From: Hyphomicrobiales bacterium
GTDB lineage: Bacteria; Pseudomonadota; Alphaproteobacteria; Rhizobiales; Beijerinckiaceae
Direction of reading: 5' to 3'
Length of the DNA stretch: 64,000 nt
NCBI GenBank assembly: GCA_930633525.1
Contig: CAKNFP010000001.1
Location: forward strand, 3,202,001 to 3,266,000
Part shown: in pieces, positions 50,009 to 58,262 of the stretch
Numbering within the stretch: the first letter of the stretch is position 1
Layout: each line of letters opens with the position of its first letter
Program-made: the position numbers and the translations under genes
The notes under the pieces: generated by a model
Database searches by the model: none
Told to the model about the DNA's origin: nothing
What the model saw: only the letters and a program-made list of their open reading frames with translations

Positions 50009-52081
50009 CTACAATGACAAGCTCTTGTGCCGTCCAAGCTGCCACGAAACTGATCCGTTCAGAACCATGCCCATGACTTCACGCCCTAGCTGGCGGTCCA
50101 TCACTGGCCGCCACGGAACAAGGGTGAACTCGTGGCTCTTTTCGACGATGGCGAACTTGCCGCTCGATAGATGCGCGGTGCCGGTGAACTTGCCACTGAC
50201 AGTCTCGCCATCGGTAGCCGCACGGAACGGCAACCCTTTGCTCCCGGCCATTTCCGCACCGGCGCGGGCCAATTCCCGTTCGCGCAGAGCGGCGAGCAGG
50301 TTGCGCCGATAGAGAATGCGTCCATTCTGCTGCCGCGTGGCATCGCCCTGTGCGATATGATGCTCGCGGCGCTGGTCCATAGCCTCGCGCACCTGCTGGC
50401 CAAACCCTGCCGGGGTAATATCCGAAGCGTCCGACATAACCAGTCGCCGGTCCAGCCAGGTCGCACCATCGGCGCCTATCTGCTTTTCGAGGTCGAAAGT
50501 CGAGACCACACGGATGCTGGCCTGACGGTTGCGACCGGCATCATAGGCGGTGGCGCGGTTCTCGAAGTCATCGGGGATGCGCCACTGGTCAGCGTCGATC
50601 CGCTCAGCGATCCCGGCGCGGCGCAGCGCCTCCAGTCGCCGGACATGGGCGTCGACATAGCCTTCGTAATCACCGCCAGGCACACGTCCCTCGAACTTCA
50701 TCTGTTCCAGATGGCGGCTCGGTCGGTAGATACCATTCTCCGAGATCACAGCGATGGTGCGATCAGAGGGACGTTGTGCCGTGTCGGTGGGACCGACTTC
50801 CACGATACTGCCGATCCGTGCGTCTTCGACGCGGGCCGGATCAATGCCGGGAAGATGGTGTGTTCGCCCGTCGATGCCGTCCACCACGAGCGTCAGGTTC
50901 TCGCCCATCTCGTCAGTGAGATATTTGTCCACGACGCGGCCGGTGATGGGTGCCGCGGGTGCTGCATCGTGAAGCTGGAAGGTCATCGGATCACGGTCCT
51001 GCCCATCAGCCTTCAGCGCCTTGTGCATGTTGCGGATGATGTCACCGCGCTCGCCGAGTTCACGCAGCGCCGGTTCCATCTTCGCGCCAAGCTCCCAGAC
51101 CCCCTGCGCGTGTTCGGTGGCCAGCCCCATCTTTTCCAGTTTGGCGAGGCGGCGCAGACGAAGTGTGCGGTTAAACTGGCGGCGCGGATATTCGGGTTCA
51201 TGGCGCAGGTCGATGAACCGTTCGTCGGCTTCCTTGGTCATGGCGCGGTCGAGGCGCGTGAAGCGGTCCTGATCGACTTCGGCAGAGAGCTTGCGGCTCT
51301 GCTCGATCTCGGTCACGGGACCGAGTTCAAGCGTGGTCAGTTCGCTTGCCCGCTCACGAATACCATTGGCGAGATAATCGCCATTGATGACCAGGTTCTC
51401 GCCCAGATCGTCCTTCCCCCGAACAATGACATGGACATGGGGATGGCCGGTATTGTGGTGATTGACCGCCACCCAATCGAGTTTCGTGCCAAGGTCGGCC
51501 TCGATACGGCTCATCAGATCGCGGGTGTGTTCGGTGAGGTCGGAAAGATCGGCGGCATCTTCGGGCGAAACGATGAAGCGGAACTGGTGGCGATCATCCT
51601 TGCCGCGATCAAGGAAGGCATCTCCATCGGCGCGGTCTTCGGTGGTGGAATAAAGCTGGCCGCGCTCGCCGTCGCGTGACGTGCCGTCGCGCTGGATATA
51701 GCGCAGATGGGCGGCCGCCTTGCCGTTCTTCCCCGCGCTCTGGACGTACCGGGTCTTGACGACGACGCGGCGCACTTCGGCCGTACTGTGCCGCCACCCG
51801 CCCGACAGGGTTCGGGCGCGGACAAAGGCCGCACCACGGCCACGTTTGATGCCCGGACCTTTGCCAGCCCGCGACGCCTTCCCGCTCTTTCCGGCTGAGC
51901 CAGATGAAGACGACAAGGACGTCCGAGATGCGAATGATGATGATCTGCCGAGGCTGTTGCTATGCTGACGCGCCAGCTTCTTTGCCTGCGTCAGAAAGCT
52001 CTTCGCCTTGCCCACCTTCGACGCGTCGGATTTGATCCGACCTGGCCTGGGGCGAAAGCGGTTCTCGTCGTCGCCGCTCAT
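50009..52081 (-). CDS. Relaxase/mobilisation nuclease with DUF3363 (VirD2/RlxS type)
   Basis: 690 residues. After a basic N-terminal region, HLRYIQRDG (Tyr128, candidate catalytic residue) and the three-His motif NHHNTGHPHVHVIVRG (His213, 215, 217) form the HUH nuclease; the C-terminal half is DUF3363. It nicks oriT and pilots the strand. The candidate nic site lies 200 bp upstream of its start. Confidence 0.92.
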   Translation of the reverse strand: MSGDDENRFRPRPGRIKSDASKVGKAKSFLTQAKKLARQHSNSLGRSSSFASRTSLSSSSGSAGKSGKASRAGKGPGIKRGRGAAFVRARTLSGGWRHSTAEVRRVVVKTRYVQSAGKNGKAAAHLRYIQRDGTSRDGERGQLYSTTEDRADGDAFLDRGKDDRHQFRFIVSPEDAADLSDLTEHTRDLMSRIEADLGTKLDWVAVNHHNTGHPHVHVIVRGKDDLGENLVINGDYLANGIRERASELTTLELGPVTEIEQSRKLSAEVDQDRFTRLDRAMTKEADERFIDLRHEPEYPRRQFNRTLRLRRLAKLEKMGLATEHAQGVWELGAKMEPALRELGERGDIIRNMHKALKADGQDRDPMTFQLHDAAPAAPITGRVVDKYLTDEMGENLTLVVDGIDGRTHHLPGIDPARVEDARIGSIVEVGPTDTAQRPSDRTIAVISENGIYRPSRHLEQMKFEGRVPGGDYEGYVDAHVRRLEALRRAGIAERIDADQWRIPDDFENRATAYDAGRNRQASIRVVSTFDLEKQIGADGATWLDRRLVMSDASDITPAGFGQQVREAMDQRREHHIAQGDATRQQNGRILYRRNLLAALRERELARAGAEMAGSKGLPFRAATDGETVSGKFTGTAHLSSGKFAIVEKSHEFTLVPWRPVMDRQLGREVMGMVLNGSVSWQLGRHKSLSL

Positions 52082-52249
52082 GAGCGCATTCCATGCCGTT
52101 CAGGCAAGCAAACGGCAGATATTCGGCTAGAGTGCCGGTCAAAACCCAGTAAGGCCAAGGCTTTGCGCCATATCGCGGCACGCGAGACCCAAAAGCAGGG
52201 TGCCGTGCGCCGCGCCCCAAAAACAGTGTGCAGACAAGGGCTTGCCGAG

Positions 52250-52290
52250 AAACCGGCCCGACAGGGTGCCGGTTTCCTTTATCTTGCCCT
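52250..52290 (+). other. Candidate origin of transfer (oriT)
   Basis: A perfect inverted repeat, AAACCGGC (52250-52257) and GCCGGTTT (52268-52275), is followed after four bases by TATCTTGCCC (52280-52289), which resembles the P-type/VirD2 nic consensus TATCCTG|C. Nicking would fall between 52286 and 52287. It sits in the only gene-free stretch (52082-52395) next to the relaxase. The rest of that 314-bp stretch shows no gene. Confidence 0.6.
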
Positions 52291-52395
52291 CCGCCTTCCC
52301 TGCCCTTTTTGCCCTTCCTGCCGGGAATGCAGCCAGGCGACCCCTTGCCTGACTGCACGCCGGAAGCGGACCGAAGGCGCGTGGAGACGCCATGC

Positions 52396-53106
52396 TCATG
52401 GCGCATCTCCATTGCTCGCGCGGGCCACGAACATGCCACCGTCCTGCGGCTCCTGATCGACGGAAACGTGCATCGGAACGGCTGCGCGGACGTCGTTCGA
52501 CGGATGATTGGCCGCCGCCAAATTGCCGCTGGATTGCGCAACGAAGAGCGGAGCTTCGCGCCAATCCGGCGGTGGCGGCGGCGCGATCGTCGGCACATCA
52601 GGCGCAGTCGCACTGAAGAGAACAGGAGCGAGTGTAGCGACATAAGCGCGTGTTTCTGCGGGTAAAGTGCGGCCCGTCGCCAGATGCTCGTCATAGCGAC
52701 CGGGACCGGCATTGTACGCGGCAAGCATGGCCGCGACATTGCCATAGCGGTCCCACATCTCGCGCAGATACGCTGTACCTGCGAGGATGTTGTCGCGCGG
52801 ATCGTAAGGATCACGCCCGAGACCATGGCGGCTGCGCAGGCCCGCCCAGGTATCGGGCATGACCTGCATCAGTCCCATTGCACCCGCCGATGAGATGGCC
52901 CGCACATCGCCCGCGCTTTCCATACGCAGCACGGCCCGAATCCAGTGCTCTGGAATGCCGAAACGCTGTGACGCCTCGGCAATGAAAGCAGCATGGGGAT
53001 GGGCGGTAACAGGCACGGGTTGCGGCGTGACCTGCGCAATCGCTGGCGTCAATCCGCTGCCAGCCGACAGCAGGGCCGTGAAGAGAAGAAGGACGCGGGA
53101 TCGCAT
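52396..53106 (-). CDS. Lytic transglycosylase (VirB1/TrbN-like)
   Basis: 236 residues with a signal peptide, then a C-type SLT domain: catalytic Glu63 in LRMESAGD, SAGAMGLMQVMPDTW and AMLAAYNAGPGRYDEHLA. It opens peptidoglycan for the mating channel. The Pro-rich tail follows. The ATG at 53106 fits the signal peptide; the longer frame to 53340 runs antisense through DUF736. Confidence 0.9.
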   Translation of the reverse strand: MRSRVLLLFTALLSAGSGLTPAIAQVTPQPVPVTAHPHAAFIAEASQRFGIPEHWIRAVLRMESAGDVRAISSAGAMGLMQVMPDTWAGLRSRHGLGRDPYDPRDNILAGTAYLREMWDRYGNVAAMLAAYNAGPGRYDEHLATGRTLPAETRAYVATLAPVLFSATAPDVPTIAPPPPPDWREAPLFVAQSSGNLAAANHPSNDVRAAVPMHVSVDQEPQDGGMFVARASNGDAP

Positions 53107-53110
53107 GATC

Positions 53111-53446
53111 TTAGTCCCGATCTTCGCGGGGTCGCGGGCGGCTCCAGTGCAGCGACCATGACGAGCCTGTGTCGTCATCGCGGAACAGGTTGGCGCGGAT
53201 CGGCTGCGGCAAGGCGGGATCGTCGAGCAGCACCGAGAGATATTCGCCGGCCTTTTCGCCGGTGCGTTTCCATGCAGCACCGACTTCCGGCCCGTCATGT
53301 TCAATGTAATGGACGCGATAGTCCGGTGCATTCTCCGCATCGGAATGTTCAGCGGGCACGATGATGAGATCGCGCTTTATGGTGAGTGTGACGAGCTGGC
53401 CGGAAAAGCCCGTTTCATCGCGCGTGAACAATCCGATCTGTGGCAT
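53111..53446 (-). CDS. DUF736 protein (copy 1)
   Basis: 111 residues: MPQIGLFTRDETGFSGQLVTLTI, then VHYIEHDGPEVGAAWKRTGEKAGEYLSVLLDDPAL and ANLF, the full DUF736 pattern. These small all-beta proteins occur almost only on conjugative elements of proteobacteria and have no known role. A second copy lies at 58836. Confidence 0.88.
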   Translation of the reverse strand: MPQIGLFTRDETGFSGQLVTLTIKRDLIIVPAEHSDAENAPDYRVHYIEHDGPEVGAAWKRTGEKAGEYLSVLLDDPALPQPIRANLFRDDDTGSSWSLHWSRPRPREDRD

Positions 53447-53481
53447 GAAAAATCTCCTGTCGTTGAGGTTTCGGCGTGGGT

Positions 53482-54027
53482 TCAATGCGTGGCCGCCCGC
53501 CATTCGTAGCGGCTATCGCCTTCCCCATCGGTCCAGAGCGGGAGCGCCCGGCCGATGACGGAACTGGCGGGAACAGGTCCTAAGTAACGGCCGTCGAGGC
53601 TGTCCCGGATGTCCCAATTCATGAGGAAGAGTTCACCGTCACCGATGGTGTGGCAGCCCTGCCAGACCGGCAGATCGCGGCCCATGCGGTCGCGCTCCAA
53701 CGCATCCCCCATCTCGACGTTATCGACGGTAATGGTCATCCCGCTGCGGCAGACGCGCTGTCCCGGCAGGCCGAGGACACGCTTCAGCAGCGGCACGCCA
53801 CGTCCGATATAGCCGCGTTCGACCATGAACCGCTCCAGCGGCTCAGGCGGCATGATGGCGACCAGTTCAGGAACTTCGAGCGCATCGGCGGGAGCAACTG
53901 TGTAGAAGCCGATGGGTGCGCTGGCAGTCGCATTCCAGATCAGCCGGGTTGGCAGATCGGCAACAGCCGTGGCGACAAGCGTTCCGACAGCCAGCATGGT
54001 CACAGCGAGGATATGACGGCGGCTCAT
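53482..54027 (-). CDS. traF: TraF-type S26 signal peptidase
   Basis: 181 residues with an N-terminal membrane helix, Ser36 in SAPIGFY and Lys82 in LLKRVLGLPG, the Ser-Lys dyad of the TraF/LepB family. TraF matures the TrbC pilin. ATG at 54027 overlaps the DUF2840 stop by four bases. Confidence 0.92.
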   Translation of the reverse strand: MSRRHILAVTMLAVGTLVATAVADLPTRLIWNATASAPIGFYTVAPADALEVPELVAIMPPEPLERFMVERGYIGRGVPLLKRVLGLPGQRVCRSGMTITVDNVEMGDALERDRMGRDLPVWQGCHTIGDGELFLMNWDIRDSLDGRYLGPVPASSVIGRALPLWTDGEGDSRYEWRAATH

Positions 54028-54542
54028 GGTGCGATCCTCCGGCGGCTGGCCCATGCAGCATGGCGCTCCGGGGTGTAGGGGTTGGGTTCCTGACCAGCAC
54101 TCAAACGGTTGTGGACGTGCCGCCAATGGTCCGGCGCAACATCCGCCGGATCGACGCCAAGCGCGTCCACGGCATCAATCAGGGTCAGCACCCGCTGGAC
54201 TTGGCGCCAGCCGTCGATACGCAGCAGGATCTCGCCGCCAGGACGAACGAAGGGCACGGTCTGGTACGGTTCGCCGCGACCAACGGCGCGCAAGATGTCG
54301 AGCCGCGAGACGATGGTGCCGTAATCGTTGGAGGCCCAGCGAATGAAAGCGAAAATGCTGTCGGGCGCAAAACCGACTAGGCTGCGACGGCGGTCGATGA
54401 TCTGCTCAAAGCTCTTGCGGCCGAAGCGTATCCAGCGCTCGACCTTCTTCTTCTGGAAGGTCAGTTCGACCAATGTGGTGAACGGTGCAGGCCCGTCCGC
54501 CTGCGGATGTTCATGAGCGGTGCGCACGGTTTTGCCGGTCAT
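54024..54542 (-). CDS. DUF2840 protein, ICE-associated
   Basis: 172 residues (VELTFQKKKVERWIRFGRKSFEQIIDRRRSLVGFAPDSIFAFIRWASNDYGTIVSRLDILRA). DUF2840 genes lie between parA and traF in Tn4371-type elements. No function is known. Overlaps both neighbours by ATGA. Confidence 0.87.
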   Translation of the reverse strand: MTGKTVRTAHEHPQADGPAPFTTLVELTFQKKKVERWIRFGRKSFEQIIDRRRSLVGFAPDSIFAFIRWASNDYGTIVSRLDILRAVGRGEPYQTVPFVRPGGEILLRIDGWRQVQRVLTLIDAVDALGVDPADVAPDHWRHVHNRLSAGQEPNPYTPERHAAWASRRRIAP

Positions 54543-54793
54543 GGCTGATCTCCTTCGGTGGGTGGAAACTCGCGGACCAGCAGCTCGCGCAGCATCACGG
54601 CGACGGTGACGCCACGCCGGAAAGCGGCAACCTTGATGCGCCCGCGCAGTTCGGGCGTGATGTCGATGGTCAGACGGGCGGTGAACGCCTCCGTCGGCGT
54701 CTTGCCGGTTGACGGCGCCTCGGCGGCTCTGACCCAGCTATCGGGATTGCCCGGACGCGATGCGAAGCCGGATTTGACGGGCGTCCGTGTCAT
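54539..54793 (-). CDS. Small ribbon-helix-helix protein behind parA
   Basis: 84 residues. The C-terminal half (ARLTIDITPELRGRIKVAAFRRGVTVAVMLRELLVREFP) is a ribbon-helix-helix; the N-terminal half looks disordered. Placed straight after parA, it may be the centromere-binding ParB/ParG-like partner, which would otherwise be missing. Overlaps both neighbours by ATGA. Confidence 0.8.
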   Translation of the reverse strand: MTRTPVKSGFASRPGNPDSWVRAAEAPSTGKTPTEAFTARLTIDITPELRGRIKVAAFRRGVTVAVMLRELLVREFPPTEGDQP

Positions 54794-55443
54794 GGCACGA
54801 TCCTCCCGTTACCGAGGCCATCGATCTCGGCCACCAGCGCTGTGACCTCCTGTGCGGCTCGTTCGCCGCCATCAGTCTCGGAGACCAGTCGCCCGGTCTG
54901 TGCGGCTTCGGCGAAGGCGACACGCTGGCCGACCGTTGTGGCCAGCAAGGGCGGATCATGGTCCGCCAGTGTCTCGGCCGTTTCGCGGGCGATGACGGTG
55001 CGCGCACCGCATCGGTTCAGCAGAAAACGGGCGGCCAGTTGCGGGCGATAGATGCGTGCTTCGTTCAGAAGCGCCAGCATCTCGGCTGATGCCCAGCCGT
55101 CGAAAGGAGATGGCTGCACCGGGATCAGCACTAGGTCGGCTGCAAGCAGCGCTGAGCGCATCAGACCAGCGACACGAGGCGGACCATCAATGACGACATG
55201 ATCGGCGTCACGCGCAAGCTCCGGCGCTTCCCGATGCAGCGTATCACGGGCAAGGCCGATGACGGTGAACAGCCTTGGCAGCCCTTCATGGCTGCGCCGC
55301 TCCGACCAGTCGAGTGCGGAGCCTTGCGGGTCGGCATCGATCAGGATGACGCGCTTGCCTTGCGCAGCCCAGGCTCCGGCGAGATGCAGCGCCAGCGTTG
55401 TCTTGCCCACGCCGCCTTTCTGATTTAGGAGCGCGACGATCAT
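54790..55443 (-). CDS. parA: ParA-family partition ATPase
   Basis: 217 residues with the deviant Walker A KGGVGKTT (9-16), DADPQGS and VIDGPP motifs. Short ParA without an N-terminal HTH, as in ParF/ICE-type systems. It may keep the excised circle in dividing cells. Overlaps repA by ATGA. Confidence 0.92.
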   Translation of the reverse strand: MIVALLNQKGGVGKTTLALHLAGAWAAQGKRVILIDADPQGSALDWSERRSHEGLPRLFTVIGLARDTLHREAPELARDADHVVIDGPPRVAGLMRSALLAADLVLIPVQPSPFDGWASAEMLALLNEARIYRPQLAARFLLNRCGARTVIARETAETLADHDPPLLATTVGQRVAFAEAAQTGRLVSETDGGERAAQEVTALVAEIDGLGNGRIVP

Positions 55444-56531
55444 GGCGTACCCCGCCCAGGTCGGCGGGAAGTGGCACTGGCACCGAGCCTCTCATGCGCG
55501 CGCGTCAAAGAAGAAAAGTTAGATTCTATGTTAGATTCTAAGTTAGAAGCCGTATTCTGCTTTTCATTCCAAAGACTTAACTGGGGTTCGTGCGCCTGAT
55601 GTGCCGATAGTGCTGCGCCTGATGTACCGATACCCTTTGCGCCTGATGTACCGACGGCATCCACATGTTTATCCACAGGCACTGTGGTTAAGTTTTCAGG
55701 GCGGATTCGCAGCAGTTCACGGCGATCTTCGCGCAGGATCTTGAGCCTGTAGCCGGGCAGCGGCTGGCGGGCCGCAATGCGGCGCAGGTCCAGCGCAAAG
55801 TCCGACGGGCGGGCCATGCTGCCGGATTTCCGGTAGAGGTGCGCAACCTCGAACAGCCAGCCATGCAGCTGATGTCCGGCATGTTTACGGGCAACACGGT
55901 AGAGCCAGCGCTCGATACCGCCGGTCAGCCGGAAATAATCCGGGTCGATGGTCAGGACCAGCGAACGGTCAAGGACACTGTTGTAGAACCACTCGGGTAG
56001 GACAAACTCCATGCCCTCGACACGGCCGTCGCGCGTGGTCATCTCTTCCCATTCGTTGATCCAGGAGAACTGGCGGCGGCGCCAATGCTTGCCGTTACGG
56101 ATCGTCGTGGCGACGACCGTGGATTGCAGCCGTGCAAGCGCTGCCTTCAGCAGCAGATATTGCCGGTTTCCGGTGTCGCGGCCGATGGCGCGCAGCAGAT
56201 GATAGGGCGTGAAGCGGAAGAAGCGGGATGTCTTGATGCCGTTGTTTTCGGCGGCGACGATCTGGCTCGCAGCCCAGATCAGTACATCGGCATCCCAGAT
56301 CGTCGCCATCCCATGTTCAGGCATCCCGAACACCTGCACCTCGACATCGGCGGTCTTGTAAAGGATCGGCTTCGTGCGCGGCGTCTTCGCCAGCGAGAAG
56401 AAAGGCCGTTCCATCAGATCGCGCTGATCGCGCGGACTGGCATCGCCGGTTGCGACCACGAAGGGATCGAGGTGGCTGCGCTCGCTGCCGCCTTCTCGCC
56501 GCTGTGCGTCAGGGTGATCGACGCGCCGCAT
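55440..56531 (-). CDS. repA: Replication initiator protein RepA
   Basis: 363 residues: MERPFFSLAKTPRTKPILYKT, GMATIWDADVLIWAASQI, FRFTPYHLLRAIGRDTG and GGIERWLYRVARKHAG mark the RepA family of broad-host-range plasmids and Tn4371-type ICEs. The C-terminal region contains direct repeats at DNA level that resemble iterons. It follows the HTH gene with TGAATG junction. Confidence 0.9.
   Translation of the reverse strand: MRRVDHPDAQRREGGSERSHLDPFVVATGDASPRDQRDLMERPFFSLAKTPRTKPILYKTADVEVQVFGMPEHGMATIWDADVLIWAASQIVAAENNGIKTSRFFRFTPYHLLRAIGRDTGNRQYLLLKAALARLQSTVVATTIRNGKHWRRRQFSWINEWEEMTTRDGRVEGMEFVLPEWFYNSVLDRSLVLTIDPDYFRLTGGIERWLYRVARKHAGHQLHGWLFEVAHLYRKSGSMARPSDFALDLRRIAARQPLPGYRLKILREDRRELLRIRPENLTTVPVDKHVDAVGTSGAKGIGTSGAALSAHQAHEPQLSLWNEKQNTASNLESNIESNFSSLTRAHERLGASATSRRPGRGTP
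55518..55549. repeat. 12-bp tandem repeat in the repA 3' end
   Basis: GTTAGATTCTAT, GTTAGATTCTAA and the partial GTTAGAAG follow one another at a strict 12-bp step. They are AT-rich in an otherwise GC-rich gene and encode a Ser/Asn/Glu repeat. Together with the nearby iterons they look like the AT-rich part of an origin. Confidence 0.65.
55591..55656. repeat. Three iteron-like direct repeats (candidate oriV)
   Basis: TGCGCCTGATGTNCCGANN occurs at 55591-55609, 55614-55632 and 55638-55656, at 23- and 24-bp steps, i.e. about two helical turns. They lie inside the repA coding region (GTSGA peptide repeats). Confidence 0.7.
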
Positions 56532-56804
56532 TCAGAGCTTGCTCCGCTCTTCAGGCGTCAGGGGGCGCGCCGGAAAGACCGTGCCGGCACCCTCGTCACT
56601 GGTGGATTTGCGCGTGCCGATGTCGGCCCAGGACTGAAGATCCTCGACCGTATAGAGGACGCGGCCGCCGATTTTGCGATAGGTCGGGCCGGTCCCGTAG
56701 GTCCGGTGTTTTTCCAGCGTGCGAAGAGAAATGCCAAGGAAACGCGCAGCTTCCTGAGTGCGCAGCATGCGCGGTGGCATTTCCGTGTTGCGGCGCTCGG
56801 CCAT
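56532..56804 (-). CDS. AlpA/MerR-like helix-turn-helix protein (excisionase-like)
   Basis: 90 residues: MLRTQEAARFLGISLRTLEKHRTYGTGPTYRKIGGRVLYTVEDLQSWADIG is the AlpA/Xis winged helix. GGAGGTGATCTC precedes the ATG. It heads the repA-parA-traF operon. Such proteins may be operon regulators or recombination directionality factors; in DUF2285-type ICEs the excisionase RdfS is the target of FseA, so this is a candidate, without proof. Confidence 0.82.
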   Translation of the reverse strand: MAERRNTEMPPRMLRTQEAARFLGISLRTLEKHRTYGTGPTYRKIGGRVLYTVEDLQSWADIGTRKSTSDEGAGTVFPARPLTPEERSKL

Positions 56805-56922
56805 GAGATCACCTCCGGTTCGTCAGGTTGATGCGGCTGCCGGAGACGGCGGCGCGCTATGGCGAACCATGGGAAGTGATCGGCGGCGTGTAGCGTGCCG
56901 CATTTGCGCCTATACGCAGACG

Positions 56923-56940
56923 GCACCCCCGAAAGGGGCT
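56923..56940. repeat. Short hairpin GCACCCC...GGGGCT, copy 1
   Basis: GCACCCCcgAAAGGGGCT upstream of the alpA-like gene; a close copy (GCACCCCAAAGGGGCT) lies at 59243-59258 upstream of the second DUF736 gene. They may be a shared control element or leader hairpin. Confidence 0.45.
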
Positions 56941-57062
56941 ATGTCAGCGCGAAAAGGCGTGAGATTTCAGCAACTCATGGAGGCCGATGCGGATTCGCCC
57001 AAGACATCCGCACGCAGTTCGGCTATGAATACAGATGGAGCAGACGCACTGCTCCGGGGGCG

Positions 57063-57253
57063 TAGTAACCCCTGACTAGCGGTTGGTGTCGGCCGTGACG
57101 GCACCATACTCCTTGACCCTATGGTCGGGGAGCCTGTGGCGTATGCAACAGGCTTTCCAGCTAAAGGCCATGGGGCCGTCTAGTCACGGTTACTAACTCC
57201 CCGATCACCAGGAGTCAGAGAGTTTTATTGCGGGGGCGAACCGCAGAAACTCT
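57063..57253 (+). ncRNA. Cloverleaf-like structured leader upstream of the DUF2285 gene
   Basis: On the plus strand a closing stem (TAGTAACC 57063-57070 with 57188-57195; TGACTAG 57073-57079 with 57180-57186; CGG with CCG 57176-57178) encloses three hairpins: 57085-57091/57099-57105, a 10-bp stem 57109-57118/57123-57132 with loop CTAT, and 57133-57137/57148-57152. Two more hairpins (57196-57200/57211-57215 and 57219-57233/57241-57253) follow before the ribosome site at 57261-57267. Several pairs are G-U on the plus strand only, so an RNA on that strand is favoured. No known family could be assigned. Confidence 0.6.
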
Positions 57254-57268
57254 TCTGAAAGAAGGGGA

Positions 57269-57565
57269 ATGACCGTGAAAGCACCCGTCGAACTTGATCC
57301 CGATGTGGATGATCTAGCGCCGTCCGGCAATGTCATGACCGCCTATGACGAGCAGCATTTCGTGACCTATCTGCGCCTTCTCGACGCCAAGGCCGAGGAT
57401 GCGGACTGGAAGGAAGTGGCGCGAATTGTTCTGCACCGCGATCCGGCATCAGATGAGATGCTAACCCGGCGATGCTGGCAGAGCCATCTGGAACGCGCCC
57501 AATGGCTGTCGCGGGAAGGTTACAGGCAAATACTGGAACAGGCTGCGGCAAACAGGAATCGGTGA
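57269..57565 (+). CDS. Small DUF2285-type protein, QseM-like antiactivator candidate
   Basis: 98 residues: DEQHFVTYLRLLDAKAEDADWKEVARIVLHRDPASDEMLTRRCWQSHLERAQWLSREGYRQIL aligns by eye with the C-terminal DUF2285 part of the neighbouring candidate FseA. In the mesorhizobial ICEMlSymR7A the single-domain DUF2285 protein QseM binds and blocks FseA and TraR. GAAGGGG precedes the ATG. It is convergent to the FseA-like gene and the only ICE control gene on the plus strand here. Confidence 0.75.
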   Translation: MTVKAPVELDPDVDDLAPSGNVMTAYDEQHFVTYLRLLDAKAEDADWKEVARIVLHRDPASDEMLTRRCWQSHLERAQWLSREGYRQILEQAAANRNR

Positions 57566-57572
57566 GATTGCC

Positions 57573-58262
57573 TCAGTCGCCTTTTGATCGTGGAATCGGC
57601 TTGACCGGATAATGCAAAAGCAGCCGATAGCCTCCGCGCATCATCCTGATGCCGTGGGCAACAAGACGACGTGCCTTGTTCTTGCGCGGATCAGTCTCGA
57701 AATCTTCTTTGTTGCCACGGAAGCCGAGCAGGACTTCGGCAACGGCGCGATAGCTTTCGCCATGCAGCCGTGCATCCAGCGCCCGCAGCGACAGAAGGTG
57801 CCATTGGCGAAGCTGCGCTGGCATAGCGCGAATATCCGGCCCCGGAGAGCGGCCTGTCAGGCACCGCCCGAGGCGGCGGGCCGCATGGGCGCGTAGTTCC
57901 ATGAACTCGTCCATGGGCAGGATTGCAGCATAGAAAGCTGCCGCATCGATTGCGCCCCGTGGCAGCCAGAATTGATGCTCCATCCCACCGACACGCCAGA
58001 TTGCGTGCCAGCCATCCGGCGCGCGGCGCAGGATCAGGCCATCGAGATGTGCGAGAGCGACAAGCCGCCCGCCATCCGGATCGTTCTGCTCGACCGGAGA
58101 CAGGATAATGGCCTGCGGATTGAAATGCGGCGACCAGAAAGGCGGTGCGCCGTCAGGCTGCGCGTCGGGGTCGTGTGCGAAATCGCACCCCCCAGCGGGA
58201 AGCAAAGGCGTCAACCTCTTCTCCTGCGGGTTCTCTCCTCTGCGTGAGTCTCTCGACGTCAC
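57573..58262 (-). CDS. DUF2285 domain protein: C-terminal part of a candidate frameshift-made FseA-like activator
   Basis: The frame encodes GAPPFWSPHFNPQAIILSPV and the DUF2285 domain (LRQWHLLSLRALDARLHGESYRAVAEVLLG...LVAHGIRMMRGGYRLLL). It lacks a good start: the region above 58166 overlaps the DUF6499 gene in another frame and offers only a GTG at 58262 with no ribosome site. In ICEMlSymR7A the homologous pair msi172-msi171 is read as one protein by programmed +1 frameshifting. Predicted fused length here is 264 residues. Confidence 0.78.
   Translation of the reverse strand: MTSRDSRRGENPQEKRLTPLLPAGGCDFAHDPDAQPDGAPPFWSPHFNPQAIILSPVEQNDPDGGRLVALAHLDGLILRRAPDGWHAIWRVGGMEHQFWLPRGAIDAAAFYAAILPMDEFMELRAHAARRLGRCLTGRSPGPDIRAMPAQLRQWHLLSLRALDARLHGESYRAVAEVLLGFRGNKEDFETDPRKNKARRLVAHGIRMMRGGYRLLLHYPVKPIPRSKGD

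Noticed and set aside
55591..55656. CRISPR-like interpretation of the three direct repeats in repA
   Set aside because: Only three copies with 4-5 bp gaps, in a coding frame of a replication gene; iterons fit better.
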